Positions 15,759-26,503 are shown, counted from the first letter of the stretch. The stretch: 64,000 nt of DNA from Pseudoxanthomonas sp. SL93 (GCF_026625825.1 NZ_CP113065.1:1240001-1304000); one strand, 5' to 3'. Notes: generated from the letters alone by a model not told the origin. Numbers and translations: made by a program.

Positions 15759-15969
15759 CCTTCTCCCCGTTCACGGGGAGAAGGTGCCCGGAGGGCGGAT
15801 GAGGGGCCGGGCGCGGTGCCTCATCAGGCGCCGAAACACACCCCCTCCGTTCGCCCCTCACCCGCCTTCGGCACCCTCTCCCCGCTGCGCAGGGAGAGGG
15901 AACTTCTTCAGGTCCGCGCGACTGGCAGGCAGGCCCTTTCTTTCCCTTCTCCCCGATGCGGGAGGAGGG
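15759..15969. repeat. Cluster of CTTCTCCCCG hairpin repeats in opposing orientations
   Basis: Copies lie at 15759-15784 (tail GGTGCCCGGAGGGCGGATGA follows), 15874-15900 (inverted tail CCCCTCACCCGCCTTCGGCA precedes) and 15944-15969 (degenerate). The first two face each other, giving a composite of about 140 bases. Otherwise the 15741-16020 gap holds only the terminator. Confidence 0.75.
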
Positions 15970-15974
15970 AACAA

Positions 15975-15998
15975 AAAACCCGCCTTCCGGCGGGTTTT
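15975..15998. terminator. Bidirectional intrinsic terminator
   Basis: The stem AAAACCCGCC / GGCGGGTTTT has a TTCC loop with A and T tracts on both sides. It sits between the convergent TonB-like gene and icmF and can end both transcripts. Confidence 0.85.
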
Positions 15999-16020
15999 CC
16001 TTTTCCACGACAGCGGCGGA

Positions 16021-19000
16021 CTACATGTTCCGCCGGTACTCGCCACCCACGTCGTACAGCGCGTGGCTGATCTGGCCGAGGCTGTGCGTCTTGACCGCTT
16101 CGACCAGGGCGACGAACACGTTGCGGCGTTCGCGCGCGGCGCGCTGCAGGTAGGCCAGGCCGTGGCCGTCGTGCACTTCCGGCGCGGCGTGTTCTTCCAG
16201 CGCGGTGGCGTGGCTGTGGTCGGTCTCGCCTTCGGGTGCCAGGGCGTTGCGGCTGGCCTGCCAGGCGCGGACGTTGGCGATCTGCTGGGCCTTCTCTTCT
16301 TCCGTCGAACGGATCAGCTCGATCTCGGTGGCGATCTCGCCGCCGTGCTCGCGCGGCAGGAAGGTGTTCACGCCCACCAGCGGCAGGCTGCCGTCGTGCT
16401 TCTTGTGCTCGTAGTACAGCGACTCTTCCTGGATCTTGCCGCGCTGGTACATGGTGTCCATGGCGCCGAGCACGCCGCCGCGCTCGCTGATGGCCTCGAA
16501 TTCCTTGTAGACCGCCTCTTCCACGATGTCCGTCAGCTCGTCGACGACGAAGCTGCCCTGCCAGGGGTTCTCGTTGAAGTTCAGCCCCAGCTCCTTGTTG
16601 ATGATCATCTGGATGGCCACCGCGCGGCGCACGCTCTCTTCCGTCGGCGTGGTGATCGCCTCGTCATAGGCATTGGTGTGCAGGCTGTTGCAGTTGTCGA
16701 ACAGCGCGTACAACGCCTGCAGCGTGGTGCGGATGTCGTTGAACTGGATCTCCTGCGCGTGCAGCGACCGGCCGGAGGTCTGGATGTGGTACTTCATCAT
16801 CTGGCTGCGTTCGTTGGCGCCGTAGCGCTCGCGCATGGCGCGGGCCCAGATGCGGCGGGCGACGCGGCCGATGACGGTGTACTCCGGGTCCATGCCGTTG
16901 CTGAAGAAGAACGACAGGTTGGGCGCGAAGTCGTCGATCTTCATGCCGCGGGCCAGGTAGTACTCCACGATGGTGAAGCCGTTGGACAGCGTGAAAGCGA
17001 GCTGGCTGATCGGGTTAGCCCCGGCCTCGGCGATGTGGTAACCGCTGATGCTCACCGAATAGAAGTTGCGCACCGCGTTGTCGACGAAGTACTGCTGGAT
17101 GTCGCCCATCATGCGCAGGGCGAACTCGGTGCTGAAGATGCAGGTGTTCTGCGCCTGGTCTTCCTTCAGGATGTCGGCCTGCACGGTGCCGCGCACCGTG
17201 GCCAGCGTCTGCGCCTTTATGCGGGCGTAGGTGTCTTCGTCCACCAGCTGGTCGCCGGTGATGCCCAGCAGGCCCAGGCCAAGCCCGTTGTTGGTCGGCG
17301 GCAGCTCGCCGTGGTACTGCGGACGCACGCGCCCCTCGAAGAACGCCTCGATCTTCTGCTGCGCCTCGGCCCAGCGCGCGTCGTCGGCCTTCAGGTATTT
17401 CTCCACCTGCTGGTCGATGGCGGTGTTCATGAACATGGCCAGGATGATCGGCGCCGGGCCATTGATGGTCATCGACACCGAGGTGGTGGGCGCGCACAGG
17501 TCGAAGCCGGAGTACAGCTTCTTCATGTCGTCCAGCGTGGGGATGTTGACGCCGGAGTTGCCGATCTTGCCGTAGATGTCCGGGCGCGGTGCCGGGTCTT
17601 CGCCGTACAGCGTGACGCTGTCGAAGGCGGTGGACAGGCGCGCGGCCGGCTGGCCGACGCTCAGGTAATGGAAGCGGCGGTTGGTGCGTTCGGGCGTGCC
17701 CTCGCCGGCGAACATGCGGATGGGGTCCTCGCCGGTGCGGCGGTACGGATACACGCCGCCGGTGTACGGATAGCTGCCGGGCAGGTTTTCCTTCTGCAGG
17801 AACGTCAGCTGTTCGCCCCAGCTGCGGTAGCGCGGCGGGGCAATCTTCGGGATCTGCTGGTGGCTGAGCGAGGTGGTGTAGTTGTCGATGCGGATGGTCT
17901 TGCCGCGCACCTCGTATTCGTTGACCGGGTCGGTGACGGCCTTGAGCCGCGACGGCCACTCGCGCAGCAGCTTCAGCGCCTCGGACGACAGCGACTGGAT
18001 GGCGTCGTTGTAGCGCTGGCGGAGGGTGAGCAGGGAGCGGTCGACGGGGTGTGCTTCCGTGGCAGCGACGTGAGTCGCGACTGACGTCGCTCCCACGACC
18101 GCATCGGCCGGGTAAAGCTCCAACGCCTTCGGCAACGCCGGATCGTCCAGGTCCTTCAGCGCGTTCCAGTAGTGCTGGGCGCGGCTGGCGGTTTCGGCTT
18201 CGGTCTCGATGCGGCGGTTGATGCCGCGGCCCTGCTCGGCGATCTCGGCCAGGTAGCGCACGCGCGCGCCGGGGATCAGCACGGTGGCGCGCGGCTCCTT
18301 CAGCGTGGTGTCGAGGTCCGGCGTCCACTTCTCCGCCGGCAGCTGCAGCTTGTCGCGCAGCAGGCGGCACAGGTTGGCGAACATCCAGCTGACGCCAGGG
18401 TCGTTGAACTGGCTGGCGATCGTGGGGTACACCGGCACGTCGGCGTCCGGGGTCTGGAACGCCACGCGGTTGCGCTTCCACTGCTTGCGGACGTCGCGCA
18501 GGGCGTCCTCGGCGCCGCGCTTGTCGTACTTGTTCAGCACGATGAGCTCGGCGAAGTCGATCATGTCGATCTTTTCCAGCTGGCTGGCCGCGCCGTAGTC
18601 GCTGGTCATCACGTACATGGGGAAGTCGACCAGGTCGACGATCTCCGAATCGCTCTGGCCGATGCCGGCGGTCTCGACGATGACCAGGTCGAAGCCGAGC
18701 GACTTCAGGAACGCGATGCAGTCCTTCAAGACGGCATTCGTGGCCACGTGCTGGCGACGGGTGGCCATGGAGCGCATGTAGATGCGTTCGCTGCGCAGCG
18801 CGTTCATGCGGATGCGGTCGCCCAGCAGCGCGCCACCGGTGCGGCGGCGGGTGGGGTCGACCGAGATCACCGCGATGTGCATCTGCGGGAAGCTGGCCAG
18901 GAAGCGGTTCATCAGTTCATCGGTGACCGACGACTTGCCGGCGCCGCCGGTGCCGGTGATGCCGATGACGGGGGTGGCGCGGGCGGGGAACGGCGCATGC

Positions 19001-19608
19001 GGGCCCTTGGCCCACTGCGCGCGCAGCTTCTCCAGCTCGGACTCGGACAGCACGCCGTCCTCGATGGTGCTGAGCATGCGGCCGATGCCGGCCTCGTCGG
19101 TGAGCGCGGGCGCGACCGACGTGTTCCATTCGCGCTGGCCGTCGACCGGGTCGCGCGCATCCTCGGCGCGCTTGACCACGTCCTGGATCATCTCCACCAG
19201 GCCCATCTTCATGCCGTCGTTGGGGTGGTAGATGCGCTCCACGCCGTAGGCCTGCAGTTCGGCGATCTCTTCCGGCGTGATGGTGCCGCCGCCGCCACCG
19301 AACACGCGCACGTGGCCGGCGCCGCGCTCCTTCAGCATGTCGACCATGTACTTGAAGTACTCGACGTGGCCGCCCTGGTAGCTGGACAGCGCAATGCCGT
19401 CGGCGTCTTCCTGCAGGGCGGCGCGCACCACGTCCTCCACGCTGCGGTTGTGGCCCAGGTGGACCACTTCCGCGCCCTCGCCCTGGATCAGCCGACGCAT
19501 GATGTTGATGGCCGCGTCGTGGCCGTCGAACAGGCTGGCGGCGGTGACGAAGCGCAGCGGCGTGGCGTCTGCCTGGGCTGCGGGGACATTGGAAGCCGGG
19601 ATGCTCAT
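16021..19608 (-). CDS. icmF: Fused isobutyryl-CoA mutase IcmF (B12 domain - G-protein chaperone - mutase)
   Basis: The product is 1195 residues from ATG 19608 (GAGGG just upstream). The order is an N-terminal B12-binding domain (DGHDAA, cobalt-ligating His30), a MeaB/MeaI-type GTPase (Walker [10 protein letters not shown] at 219-227, switch [11 protein letters not shown] at 312-322, NKYD at 359-362), a linker, and a substrate-binding TIM barrel from about residue 540. IcmF interconverts isobutyryl- and butyryl-CoA, and isovaleryl- and pivalyl-CoA, with its own GTPase guarding the cofactor. It is about 100 residues longer than well-known IcmFs. A REP element lies in frame in the linker (about residues 504-518), and there is a His-rich insertion near the C-terminus. 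It fits the branched-chain catabolic genes downstream. Confidence 0.9.
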   Translation of the reverse strand: MSIPASNVPAAQADATPLRFVTAASLFDGHDAAINIMRRLIQGEGAEVVHLGHNRSVEDVVRAALQEDADGIALSSYQGGHVEYFKYMVDMLKERGAGHVRVFGGGGGTITPEEIAELQAYGVERIYHPNDGMKMGLVEMIQDVVKRAEDARDPVDGQREWNTSVAPALTDEAGIGRMLSTIEDGVLSESELEKLRAQWAKGPHAPFPARATPVIGITGTGGAGKSSVTDELMNRFLASFPQMHIAVISVDPTRRRTGGALLGDRIRMNALRSERIYMRSMATRRQHVATNAVLKDCIAFLKSLGFDLVIVETAGIGQSDSEIVDLVDFPMYVMTSDYGAASQLEKIDMIDFAELIVLNKYDKRGAEDALRDVRKQWKRNRVAFQTPDADVPVYPTIASQFNDPGVSWMFANLCRLLRDKLQLPAEKWTPDLDTTLKEPRATVLIPGARVRYLAEIAEQGRGINRRIETEAETASRAQHYWNALKDLDDPALPKALELYPADAVVGATSVATHVAATEAHPVDRSLLTLRQRYNDAIQSLSSEALKLLREWPSRLKAVTDPVNEYEVRGKTIRIDNYTTSLSHQQIPKIAPPRYRSWGEQLTFLQKENLPGSYPYTGGVYPYRRTGEDPIRMFAGEGTPERTNRRFHYLSVGQPAARLSTAFDSVTLYGEDPAPRPDIYGKIGNSGVNIPTLDDMKKLYSGFDLCAPTTSVSMTINGPAPIILAMFMNTAIDQQVEKYLKADDARWAEAQQKIEAFFEGRVRPQYHGELPPTNNGLGLGLLGITGDQLVDEDTYARIKAQTLATVRGTVQADILKEDQAQNTCIFSTEFALRMMGDIQQYFVDNAVRNFYSVSISGYHIAEAGANPISQLAFTLSNGFTIVEYYLARGMKIDDFAPNLSFFFSNGMDPEYTVIGRVARRIWARAMRERYGANERSQMMKYHIQTSGRSLHAQEIQFNDIRTTLQALYALFDNCNSLHTNAYDEAITTPTEESVRRAVAIQMIINKELGLNFNENPWQGSFVVDELTDIVEEAVYKEFEAISERGGVLGAMDTMYQRGKIQEESLYYEHKKHDGSLPLVGVNTFLPREHGGEIATEIELIRSTEEEKAQQIANVRAWQASRNALAPEGETDHSHATALEEHAAPEVHDGHGLAYLQRAARERRNVFVALVEAVKTHSLGQISHALYDVGGEYRRNM
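18058..18097. repeat. REP doublet embedded in the icmF coding sequence
   Basis: Arms 18058-18071 and 18084-18097 are 14-base inverted repeats (one mismatch) of the GTGGGAGCGACGT / GTAGGAGCGACG type, around a GAGTCGCGACTG core. On the minus strand it is translated in frame as [14 protein letters not shown], the peptide this repeat gives in this frame. It falls in the linker between the GTPase and mutase domains, where an insertion is tolerated. Confidence 0.8.
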
Positions 19609-19692
19609 GCGCGCCCTCACGTGCATGTGGAAAAGACCGCGATTGTACCGTTCCCGGCGTGAGCGGCGCCCATGCGGTAGCGGTCGGTTACG

Positions 19693-20970
19693 ATGCGCGG
19701 CATGCCGGAACCCTCTTCCACCCCGTCCCAGGCGCCCGCATCCGATGCGTCGGGCGAGGCCGATCGCCTGTTCCGGCAAGCGGTTGCGCTGGTCGGCGCG
19801 CAGCGGCACGAAGAGGCGTTTCCGCTGCACCTGCGTGCGGCGCAAGCCGGCCACGGGCACGCGCAGCTGGAACTGGCGCGCATGCTGCTGCATGGCGTGG
19901 GCACGGCGACGGACATTCCTGCGGCACTGCACTGGCTGCATACGGCGGAGCATGGTGGCAGCGCGGTGGCGGGCTACCACCTGGCGCTGCTGGGCTGCGG
20001 CGACCACGCGGTGCCGTTCGACGGCCAGGTGGACGCGCGCCTGCTGGCGGCGGTGAATGCGGGATATCCGCCGGCGCTGCTGGCGGCCGCGGTGCATTTC
20101 GGCCGGAAGCCGCATGCCGACGACCAGCAGCTGTGCCTGGCGCTGCTGGACCGCGCCGCGCAGGCGGGCAGCGCGGTAGCCGCGCAGCTGCTGGCCGAAC
20201 GGCTGGCCGCGGGCGAAGGCACCGACGCCGACATGACCGCGGCCGAGGCGTTGTGGAAACAGCTGGACGCGCACGGCGTGGCGCGACTGCCGCGCATTTC
20301 CGTGCCCATTCCTGCGGGCACCACCTCCACGCCGCGTGCGCTGGTGCTGCAGGAGCTGTTCTCGCCGCCCGCGCTGAAGACGCTCAGCGACGCACCGCGC
20401 GTGGCCATCATCGACCACCTGCTGTCGGCGGACGAATGCCGCCTGCTGATCGCCAGCAGTACGCAGCGGTTGAAGCGCTCGCGTGCGGTGGACCCGCGCA
20501 CCGGCCTGCCGATGGAAGTGGAACTGCGCACCAGCAGCGATGCCACCTTCGACCCGGTGGTGCAGGACCTGGCGCTGCGGCTGGTGCAGGCACGCATGGC
20601 CGCTGCCGCCGGCAGCCGGCTGGTGGATGCCGAACAACTGACCGTGCTGCGCTACCTGCCAGGCGAGGAGTACCGGCCGCATCGCGACTACGTGCCACCG
20701 GGCTCGCTGGAACGCGATCACCCGCAGGCGGGCAATCGCGTGCGCACGATCTGCGCCTACCTCAACACGGTGCCGGAAGGCGGCGAGACCGAATTCCCGC
20801 ACGCCTCGTTGAAGGTGGCGGCGGTGGCGGGCCGCGTGGTGGTGTTCGACAACCTGCACGCGGACGGGCGACCGGACCCGGACAGCCTGCATGCCGGGCT
20901 GCCGGTGGTACGCGGCGAGAAATGGCTGGCCACCCTGTGGCTGCGCCAGCGCCGGTACCGGGATTTCTGA
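19693..20970 (+). CDS. Sel1-repeat / prolyl 4-hydroxylase (2OG-Fe(II)) protein
   Basis: The product is 425 residues; ATG 19702 is an alternative start and neither has a strong ribosome site. Residues about 25-190 are Sel1/TPR-like helical repeats ([20 protein letters not shown] and similar). Residues about 230-420 form a P4Hc dioxygenase domain with Fe ligands His330 and Asp332 (RPHRDY) and His400, and the 2-oxoglutarate-binding Lys410 (RGEKW). It probably hydroxylates a peptidyl proline or similar residue; bacterial relatives can act on EF-Tu, but the target here is unknown. It is divergent from icmF across 84 bases. Confidence 0.85.
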   Translation: MRGMPEPSSTPSQAPASDASGEADRLFRQAVALVGAQRHEEAFPLHLRAAQAGHGHAQLELARMLLHGVGTATDIPAALHWLHTAEHGGSAVAGYHLALLGCGDHAVPFDGQVDARLLAAVNAGYPPALLAAAVHFGRKPHADDQQLCLALLDRAAQAGSAVAAQLLAERLAAGEGTDADMTAAEALWKQLDAHGVARLPRISVPIPAGTTSTPRALVLQELFSPPALKTLSDAPRVAIIDHLLSADECRLLIASSTQRLKRSRAVDPRTGLPMEVELRTSSDATFDPVVQDLALRLVQARMAAAAGSRLVDAEQLTVLRYLPGEEYRPHRDYVPPGSLERDHPQAGNRVRTICAYLNTVPEGGETEFPHASLKVAAVAGRVVVFDNLHADGRPDPDSLHAGLPVVRGEKWLATLWLRQRRYRDF

Positions 20971-20973
20971 GTT

Positions 20974-21903
20974 TCAGCAGACGCCGAACGGCAGCGCGGC
21001 GGTGGACACCACGCGCTGGCCGACGTGTTCGCCCGCGAAGAAGCGCAACGCCGCCTGCATTACTTCGGGAGCGTTGGCGATGCGGTGGTGGCCCAGTCCG
21101 GTGGTACTGAGCAGCGTGGCCTGCGGCCAGTAGCGCGCGTAGCGTTCGCCTTCCGCCCAGGGCACTTCGGCATCTTCGATGTCGTGCACCACCAACGCGG
21201 GACGCGCGATGTGCGGCGAGGTGGCCTGGGCCTGGAAATCCGCGACCGACTGCGCGGTCATCGCTTCGTAGTCCTCGAAGATGCGCCGCGTCAGGTGCTG
21301 CGCCAGCCCGATGAAGCCGCCGAACCGCTGCGCGGCCGCGAACGGATCGGCCGCCGGCGCCAGCAGCAGCACGCGTTCCGCCTGCATGCCCCGGCTGAGC
21401 GCGACCGCCACGGCCGCACCGCCCAGCGAGTGCCCCACCACCGCCGCCAGCGGCCCGTAATGCGCGGCGATGCACTGCACGCCTTCGGCGAACATCGGCA
21501 GCGTGGCGCGATAGCCGCTGCTGCGGCCATGCGCGGGCTGGTCGAACGCGATGACGGCATAGCCCGCGCGTCGCAGCGGTTCCACCCACGGCAGGAAACG
21601 CAGGCCGAAGCTGGACCAGCCGTGTGCCAGCAGTATCCGTGGCTGGGTGTCGGGATCGCCCCAGGTGTAGACGGTCAGTTGTTCGCGACCGAACGGCAGC
21701 GTGTGCACGTGGGCGCCGCCGGTATCGCTGAGGCGGGCTTTCTCGCGCGCGGCCGACAGCGGCGTACCGAACAGATGGAACGCGCGATGCAACGTGCCGG
21801 CCGGCGACAGCCAGCTGCCCAGGCGGAAACGGGTCCGCAGCAGGGCAAGCTTCATGTTTTTGCGAACGGTCGTGCTATTCGGAGGCGTGACGACGGCGGC
21901 CAT
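20974..21903 (-). CDS. Alpha/beta hydrolase
   Basis: The product is 309 residues. The nucleophile elbow is GHSLGG (157-162, Ser159), the oxyanion region is LLAHGWSSFG, the acid is probably in VVHDIEDAEVPW, and the His is in TGLGHHRI. The short hydrophobic N-terminus is not a clear signal peptide. It lies 17 bases from the TetR gene on the same strand and downstream of it, so the regulator probably controls it. Substrate unknown. Confidence 0.8.
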   Translation of the reverse strand: MAAVVTPPNSTTVRKNMKLALLRTRFRLGSWLSPAGTLHRAFHLFGTPLSAAREKARLSDTGGAHVHTLPFGREQLTVYTWGDPDTQPRILLAHGWSSFGLRFLPWVEPLRRAGYAVIAFDQPAHGRSSGYRATLPMFAEGVQCIAAHYGPLAAVVGHSLGGAAVAVALSRGMQAERVLLLAPAADPFAAAQRFGGFIGLAQHLTRRIFEDYEAMTAQSVADFQAQATSPHIARPALVVHDIEDAEVPWAEGERYARYWPQATLLSTTGLGHHRIANAPEVMQAALRFFAGEHVGQRVVSTAALPFGVC

Positions 21904-21920
21904 GGGGCACTCCTGCAGGG

Positions 21921-22547
21921 TCAGGCGGTGGGGGAACGGAGCTCGGGGGTGGCGCCGTAGGACGCCAGCAGGCGGTCCAGCGCGCGGAGCGCCAGCGAAT
22001 GAGCCTGCACGGGGTCATACAGGCGGGCGTTGTGCAGGCCTTCGGTGATGGCGAACAGTTCGAAGGCCAGCAGGGTCACGTCGGTGCCGCGCGGCAGTTC
22101 GCGCGTCTCCACGCACATGCCGATGGCCTTGGCCAGTTGCTGGCGCCACTGCTGCAGCCAGTCGATCACACGGTCGCGCATCAGGCCCGGACGGGCGTCG
22201 TACTCGTTGGCCGCCGCCTGGATGACGCAGCCATCCGGATTGGCTTCCACCCAGTGGAACCAGCCTTCCATGATGGCGCGCAGCCGGGCCAGGCCACGCG
22301 GCTGGCGCAGGGCGGGCACGATGACGGCCTGGGTGAAGCGCTGCGCCGTCCACTCCAGCACGGTGAGCTGCAGGTCTTCGCGCGAGCCGAAATGGGCGAA
22401 CACACCACTCTTGGACATGCCGGCGGCCGTGGCCAATTCGCCGATGGAGAGGCCTTCCAGCCCATGCCGGCAGGCAATCGCATACGCCCGCTCGACGATC
22501 ATCTCGCGGGTGGCATTGCCTTTGCTGGTGGCGGCCTGGGGTACCAT
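21921..22547 (-). CDS. TetR-family transcriptional regulator
   Basis: The product is 208 residues from ATG 22547. The N-terminal HTH is typical (MIVERAYAIACRHGLEGLSI, then GELATAAGMSKSGVFAHFGS). The C-terminal part matches the TetR_C_33-like ligand domain (WFHWVEANPDGCVIQAAANE). Longer in-frame starts have no ribosome site. It is followed by the alpha/beta hydrolase, a likely target, and is divergent from the leucine dehydrogenase gene (230 bases apart), which it might also affect. Confidence 0.85.
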   Translation of the reverse strand: MVPQAATSKGNATREMIVERAYAIACRHGLEGLSIGELATAAGMSKSGVFAHFGSREDLQLTVLEWTAQRFTQAVIVPALRQPRGLARLRAIMEGWFHWVEANPDGCVIQAAANEYDARPGLMRDRVIDWLQQWRQQLAKAIGMCVETRELPRGTDVTLLAFELFAITEGLHNARLYDPVQAHSLALRALDRLLASYGATPELRSPTA

Positions 22548-22777
22548 GGCGACAGAAATAGCACGGTCGTTCGATTGTGACAAGCGGGGTCTGCGACCTC
22601 TCGTCGGCAGGCCGGTCCGGGGGCAAATCGGCCCGTCGCGGTCGATTGGATTAAACTGGCGCCCTGCGACGACCACGGCCGTGTTCCGGAAACGTCGCTT
22701 TTTTCTTTTCTGACAACCCGTTAGCCAAGCCACAGGCCAGCCCGCGCCGGTCCCCACCCGCGCACCGGAGCTCACCC

Positions 22778-23878
22778 ATGATTTTCGAAACCCTTGAAAC
22801 CTCCGGCCACGAACAGGTCGTCTTCTGCCACAACCCCGATGCGGGGCTGAAGGCCATCATCGCGATCCACAGTACCGTGCTGGGCCCGGCACTGGGCGGC
22901 GTACGCCTGCGTCCCTACGCGGACAGCGCGCTGGCACTGACCGATGCGCTGCGGCTGAGCCGCACGATGACCTACAAGAACGCGCTGGCCGGCCTGAATG
23001 TCGGCGGCGGCAAGGCGGTGATCATCGGCGACAGCAGCAAGGACAAGACCGAGGTGCTGTTCCGCTCGTTCGGCCGCTACGTGGACTCGCTGGGCGGCCG
23101 CTACATCACCGCCGAGGACGTCGGTACCGACGTCAACGACATGGAGAACGTGTACCGCGAGACCGAATACGTGGTCGGCGTTCACCAGGTGCACGGCGGT
23201 TCGGGCGACCCGGCGCCGTTCACCGCCTACGGCGCGCTGCAGGGCCTGATGGCCACGCTGAACCGCAAGTTCGGCAACGAGGAGATCGGCAAGTACAGCT
23301 TCGCCGTGCAGGGCCTGGGCCACATCGGCATGGAGTACGTGAAGCTGCTGAAGGAACGCGGCGCCAAGCTGTTCGTCACCGACCTCAATCCGGCGCTGGT
23401 CGAACACGCGGTGGAGGAATACGGCGCCGAGGCGGTCAAACCCGACGAGATCTACGACCTGCCGGTGGATGTGTTCAGCCCCTGCGCGCTGGAATACGCC
23501 ATCAACGAACAGACCCTGCCCCGCCTGAAGGCGAAGGTGATCTGCGGCACCGCCAACAACCAGATGTCGCACGTGACCGGCGTGGAAGCGGCCAAGCGCG
23601 GCATCCTGTATGCGCCGGATTACGCGGTCAACGCCGGTGGCGTGATGAACGTGTCGCTGGAGATCGACGGCTACAACCGCGAACGCGCCATGCGCATGAT
23701 GCGGACCATCTACCACACCGTCGGCAAGATCTTCGACCTGTCCGAGAAGGAAGGCATCGCGCCGCAGTACGCCGCCGACCGCATCGCCGAGGCCCGCATG
23801 ACGTCCATCGGCAAGCTGAAGCTGCCGCTGGGCCGCACCGCGCCACGCTTCATGGGGCATCTGCGCGGCGAGCACTGA
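22778..23878 (+). CDS. ldh: Leucine dehydrogenase (Glu/Leu/Phe/Val dehydrogenase family)
   Basis: The product is 366 residues, the usual leucine dehydrogenase length. It has LNVGGGKAVI with catalytic Lys79, GSGDPAPFTAYG, and the Rossmann motif QGLGHIGMEY. The enzyme deaminates L-Leu (also Val and Ile) to the 2-oxoacid with NAD. It is the first step of the leucine pathway encoded across the window; isovaleryl-CoA dehydrogenase follows 45 bases after its stop. ATG 22778 is preceded by CGGAGC. The intergenic region before it also carries the divergent TetR promoter. GDH-type paralogues are less likely because of the short length and the sequence. Confidence 0.9.
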   Translation: MIFETLETSGHEQVVFCHNPDAGLKAIIAIHSTVLGPALGGVRLRPYADSALALTDALRLSRTMTYKNALAGLNVGGGKAVIIGDSSKDKTEVLFRSFGRYVDSLGGRYITAEDVGTDVNDMENVYRETEYVVGVHQVHGGSGDPAPFTAYGALQGLMATLNRKFGNEEIGKYSFAVQGLGHIGMEYVKLLKERGAKLFVTDLNPALVEHAVEEYGAEAVKPDEIYDLPVDVFSPCALEYAINEQTLPRLKAKVICGTANNQMSHVTGVEAAKRGILYAPDYAVNAGGVMNVSLEIDGYNRERAMRMMRTIYHTVGKIFDLSEKEGIAPQYAADRIAEARMTSIGKLKLPLGRTAPRFMGHLRGEH

Positions 23879-23908
23879 CGCACCGACAAAATTTCGTTTG
23901 GCCGCAAT

Positions 23909-23918
23909 AGGAGGGAGG
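23909..23918 (+). promoter_or_regulatory. Extended Shine-Dalgarno sequence of the isovaleryl-CoA dehydrogenase gene
   Basis: AGGAGGGAGG ends 5 bases before ATG 23924. It is the strongest ribosome site noticed in the window and fixes the start. Confidence 0.8.
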
Positions 23919-23923
23919 ACCGA

Positions 23924-25096
23924 ATGCGACCTGGTTCAATCGGCGGATTTCCGCTGGGAGAGGACATCGACGCGCTGCGCGAGGCCGTGCAGCGTTTCGC
24001 CGACGCCGAAATCGCACCACGTGCGGCGCAGATCGACCACGACAATGCGTTTCCGCAGGACCTGTGGCCCAAGCTGGGCGAGATGGGCCTGCTGGGCATC
24101 ACCGTGGACCCCGAGTTCGGCGGCAGCGGCCTGGGCTACCTGGCCCACCTGGTCGCGATGGAGGAGATCTCGCGTGCGTCGGGCTCGGTGGGCCTGAGCT
24201 ACGGCGCGCATTCGAACCTCTGCGTCTCCAACCTGTACCTCAACGGCAACGCCGCGCAACGCGCGAAGTACCTGCCGAAGCTGTGCAGCGGCGAGTGGAA
24301 AGGCGCGCTTGCGATGAGCGAACCGGGCGCCGGCTCGGACGTGGTGGGCTCGATGAGCTGCCGCGCCGAGCTGCGCGATGGCGTCTGGGTCGCCAACGGC
24401 AACAAGATGTGGATCACCAACGGGCCGGAAGCCGACGTGCTGCTGGTCTACATGCGCACGGCCGGCAAGGACGCGGGCAGCAAGTGCATGACCGCCTTCA
24501 TCGTCGAAAAGGGCATGAAGGGCTTCTCCACCGCACAGAAGCTGGACAAGCTGGGCATGCGCGGCAGCAACACCTGCGAACTGGTGTTCGAGAACTGCGA
24601 GATTCCGCAGGAAAACGTGCTGGGCGACGTGCACCAGGGCGTGCGCGTGCTGATGAGCGGCCTGAACACCGAGCGCCTGGTGCTGAGCGGCGGCCCGATC
24701 GGGCTGATGCAGGCGGCCCTGGACATCACCCTGCCCTACGTGCGGGAACGCAAGCAGTTCGACGCCGCCATCGGCACGTTCGGCCTGATGCAGGGCAAGC
24801 TGTCCGACATGTACACCGCGCTGCAGTCCAGCCGCGCTTTCGCTTACCAGGTGGCGCGTGATTTCGACGCCGGGCATGCGTCGCGCGCGGCGGCGGCGGG
24901 CTGCCTGCTGCATGCTTCGGAAGCGGCGGTGCAGGTGGCGCTGGAAGCGATCCAGTCGCTGGGCGGCAACGGCTACATCAACGAGTATCCGGCAGGCCGC
25001 CTGCTGCGCGACGCCAAGCTGTACGCCATCGGTGCCGGCACCAACGAGATCCGCCGCATGCTGATCGGCCGCGAACTGTTCGAAGGGCGGGGCTGA
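23924..25096 (+). CDS. ivd: Isovaleryl-CoA dehydrogenase
   Basis: The product is 390 residues, normal acyl-CoA dehydrogenase length. Signatures are [30 protein letters not shown] and [20 protein letters not shown]. The catalytic base lies in [20 protein letters not shown], where isovaleryl-CoA dehydrogenases place their Glu (helix G) instead of near the C-terminus; this separates it from straight-chain enzymes. It oxidises isovaleryl-CoA to 3-methylcrotonyl-CoA. It sits between leucine dehydrogenase and a thiolase. Confidence 0.92.
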   Translation: MRPGSIGGFPLGEDIDALREAVQRFADAEIAPRAAQIDHDNAFPQDLWPKLGEMGLLGITVDPEFGGSGLGYLAHLVAMEEISRASGSVGLSYGAHSNLCVSNLYLNGNAAQRAKYLPKLCSGEWKGALAMSEPGAGSDVVGSMSCRAELRDGVWVANGNKMWITNGPEADVLLVYMRTAGKDAGSKCMTAFIVEKGMKGFSTAQKLDKLGMRGSNTCELVFENCEIPQENVLGDVHQGVRVLMSGLNTERLVLSGGPIGLMQAALDITLPYVRERKQFDAAIGTFGLMQGKLSDMYTALQSSRAFAYQVARDFDAGHASRAAAAGCLLHASEAAVQVALEAIQSLGGNGYINEYPAGRLLRDAKLYAIGAGTNEIRRMLIGRELFEGRG

Positions 25097-25205
25097 CCCC
25101 CGCAACGCTGGCACGCACCGTTCCCCGACCTGTCCCAACGTCCGATTGCCGCACCCCGGGACAGGCCGGATAATCCCGATATCCCTGTATTACGTGAGGT
25201 TACCC

Positions 25206-26381
25206 ATGTCCGACATCGTCATCGCCGCCGCCAAGCGCACCGCCATCGGCTCGTTCCTGGGCCAGTTCAATGGCGTCCCCACGCCGACGCTGGGTGCGGC
25301 CGCCATCGCCGCGGCGCTGGAGCAGTCGGGCATTCCCGCCGCCGACGTGTCCGAGGTCATCATGGGCTGCGTGCTGCCGGCCAACCTGGGCCAGGCGCCC
25401 GCGCGCCAGGCGTCGCGCGCGGCCGGCATCCCCGATGCCGCCGGTGCCACCACCATCAACAAGGTGTGCGGCTCGGGCATGAAGGCGATCATGCTGGGCC
25501 ACGATCTGATCAAGGCCGGGTCGGCCACGGTGGTCATCGCCGGCGGCATGGAATCCATGAGCAACGCGCCGCACCTGATCCCCAACTCGCGCACCGGCAA
25601 CCGGTACGGCAACTTCCAGGCAGTGGACCACATGGCGTGGGATGGCCTGACCAACCCTTATGACGGACAGGCCATGGGCGTGTTCGCCGAAGCCACGGTG
25701 GCCAAGTTCGGCTTCACCCGCGAGGAGCAGGACGCCTACGCGATCGAGTCGGTGACCCGCGCCCAGGCAGCACAGGCATCGGGTGCGTTCAACGACGAAA
25801 TCGTCCCGGTCAAGGTCGCCACCCGCAAGGGCGAGGTCGAAGTCGCCACCGATGAGCAGCCGGGCAAGTCCGACATCGCCAAGATCCCCACGCTGAAGGC
25901 CGCCTTCAAGAAGGACGGCACGGTGACGGCCGCCAGCTCGTCCAGCATCTCCGACGGCGCCGCCGCCACGGTGCTGCTCAGCGCCGACGAAGCCGCCCGC
26001 CGCGGCATCCAGCCGCTGGCCAGGATCGTCGGCCACGCCACCTATTCCCAACAGCCGGAATGGTTCACCACGGCCCCGGTCAGCGCCATCGACAAGCTGC
26101 TCAAGCAGGTCGGCTGGACGGTGGACCAGGTGGACCTGTTCGAAGTCAACGAGGCTTTCGCCGTCGTCGCCATGGCGCCGATCAAGGAACTCGGCATCCC
26201 GCACACCAAGGTCAACGTCAATGGCGGTGCCTGCGCGCTGGGCCATCCGATCGGTGCATCGGGCGCCCGCCTGGTGGTCACCCTGATCAATGCCCTGCGC
26301 ACGCGCGGCGGCAAGCGCGGTATCGCGACCCTCTGCATCGGGGGTGGCGAGGCCACCGCCATCGCGCTCGAACTGGTCTGA
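25206..26381 (+). CDS. Acetyl-CoA C-acetyltransferase (thiolase)
   Basis: The product is 391 residues from ATG 25206. The active-site residues are Cys88 (KVCGSGMKA), His347 (LGHPIGASGAR) and Cys377 (TLCIGGGEA), in standard thiolase order. The type is AtoB/PhaA biosynthetic-like by length and motif. In this neighbourhood it probably turns acetoacetyl-CoA from leucine breakdown into acetyl-CoA. Whether it is used in PHB synthesis cannot be told. An upstream in-frame extension lacks a ribosome site. Confidence 0.9.
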   Translation: MSDIVIAAAKRTAIGSFLGQFNGVPTPTLGAAAIAAALEQSGIPAADVSEVIMGCVLPANLGQAPARQASRAAGIPDAAGATTINKVCGSGMKAIMLGHDLIKAGSATVVIAGGMESMSNAPHLIPNSRTGNRYGNFQAVDHMAWDGLTNPYDGQAMGVFAEATVAKFGFTREEQDAYAIESVTRAQAAQASGAFNDEIVPVKVATRKGEVEVATDEQPGKSDIAKIPTLKAAFKKDGTVTAASSSSISDGAAATVLLSADEAARRGIQPLARIVGHATYSQQPEWFTTAPVSAIDKLLKQVGWTVDQVDLFEVNEAFAVVAMAPIKELGIPHTKVNVNGGACALGHPIGASGARLVVTLINALRTRGGKRGIATLCIGGGEATAIALELV

Positions 26382-26503
26382 AGACAGTCGGCGGGGAAGA
26401 AGGAAAACGTTTTTTCTTGCGCAGTTCCGGGGTGGCAAGCGGCCGGCTTTGCCCCGCCCCATAAGGTTTAACAACGGATTGACAAAGATAACCGGCCAAC
26501 CGC

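Noticed and set aside
15784..18084. 766-codon open frame on the plus strand
   Set aside because: It is antisense to icmF; the translated sequence is low in family resemblance and arises from GC-rich codon bias.
19609..20892. Extension of icmF upstream of 19608 in the same frame
   Set aside because: The open frame continues opposite the P4H gene but has no similarity to IcmF; the B12 domain begins right after ATG 19608.
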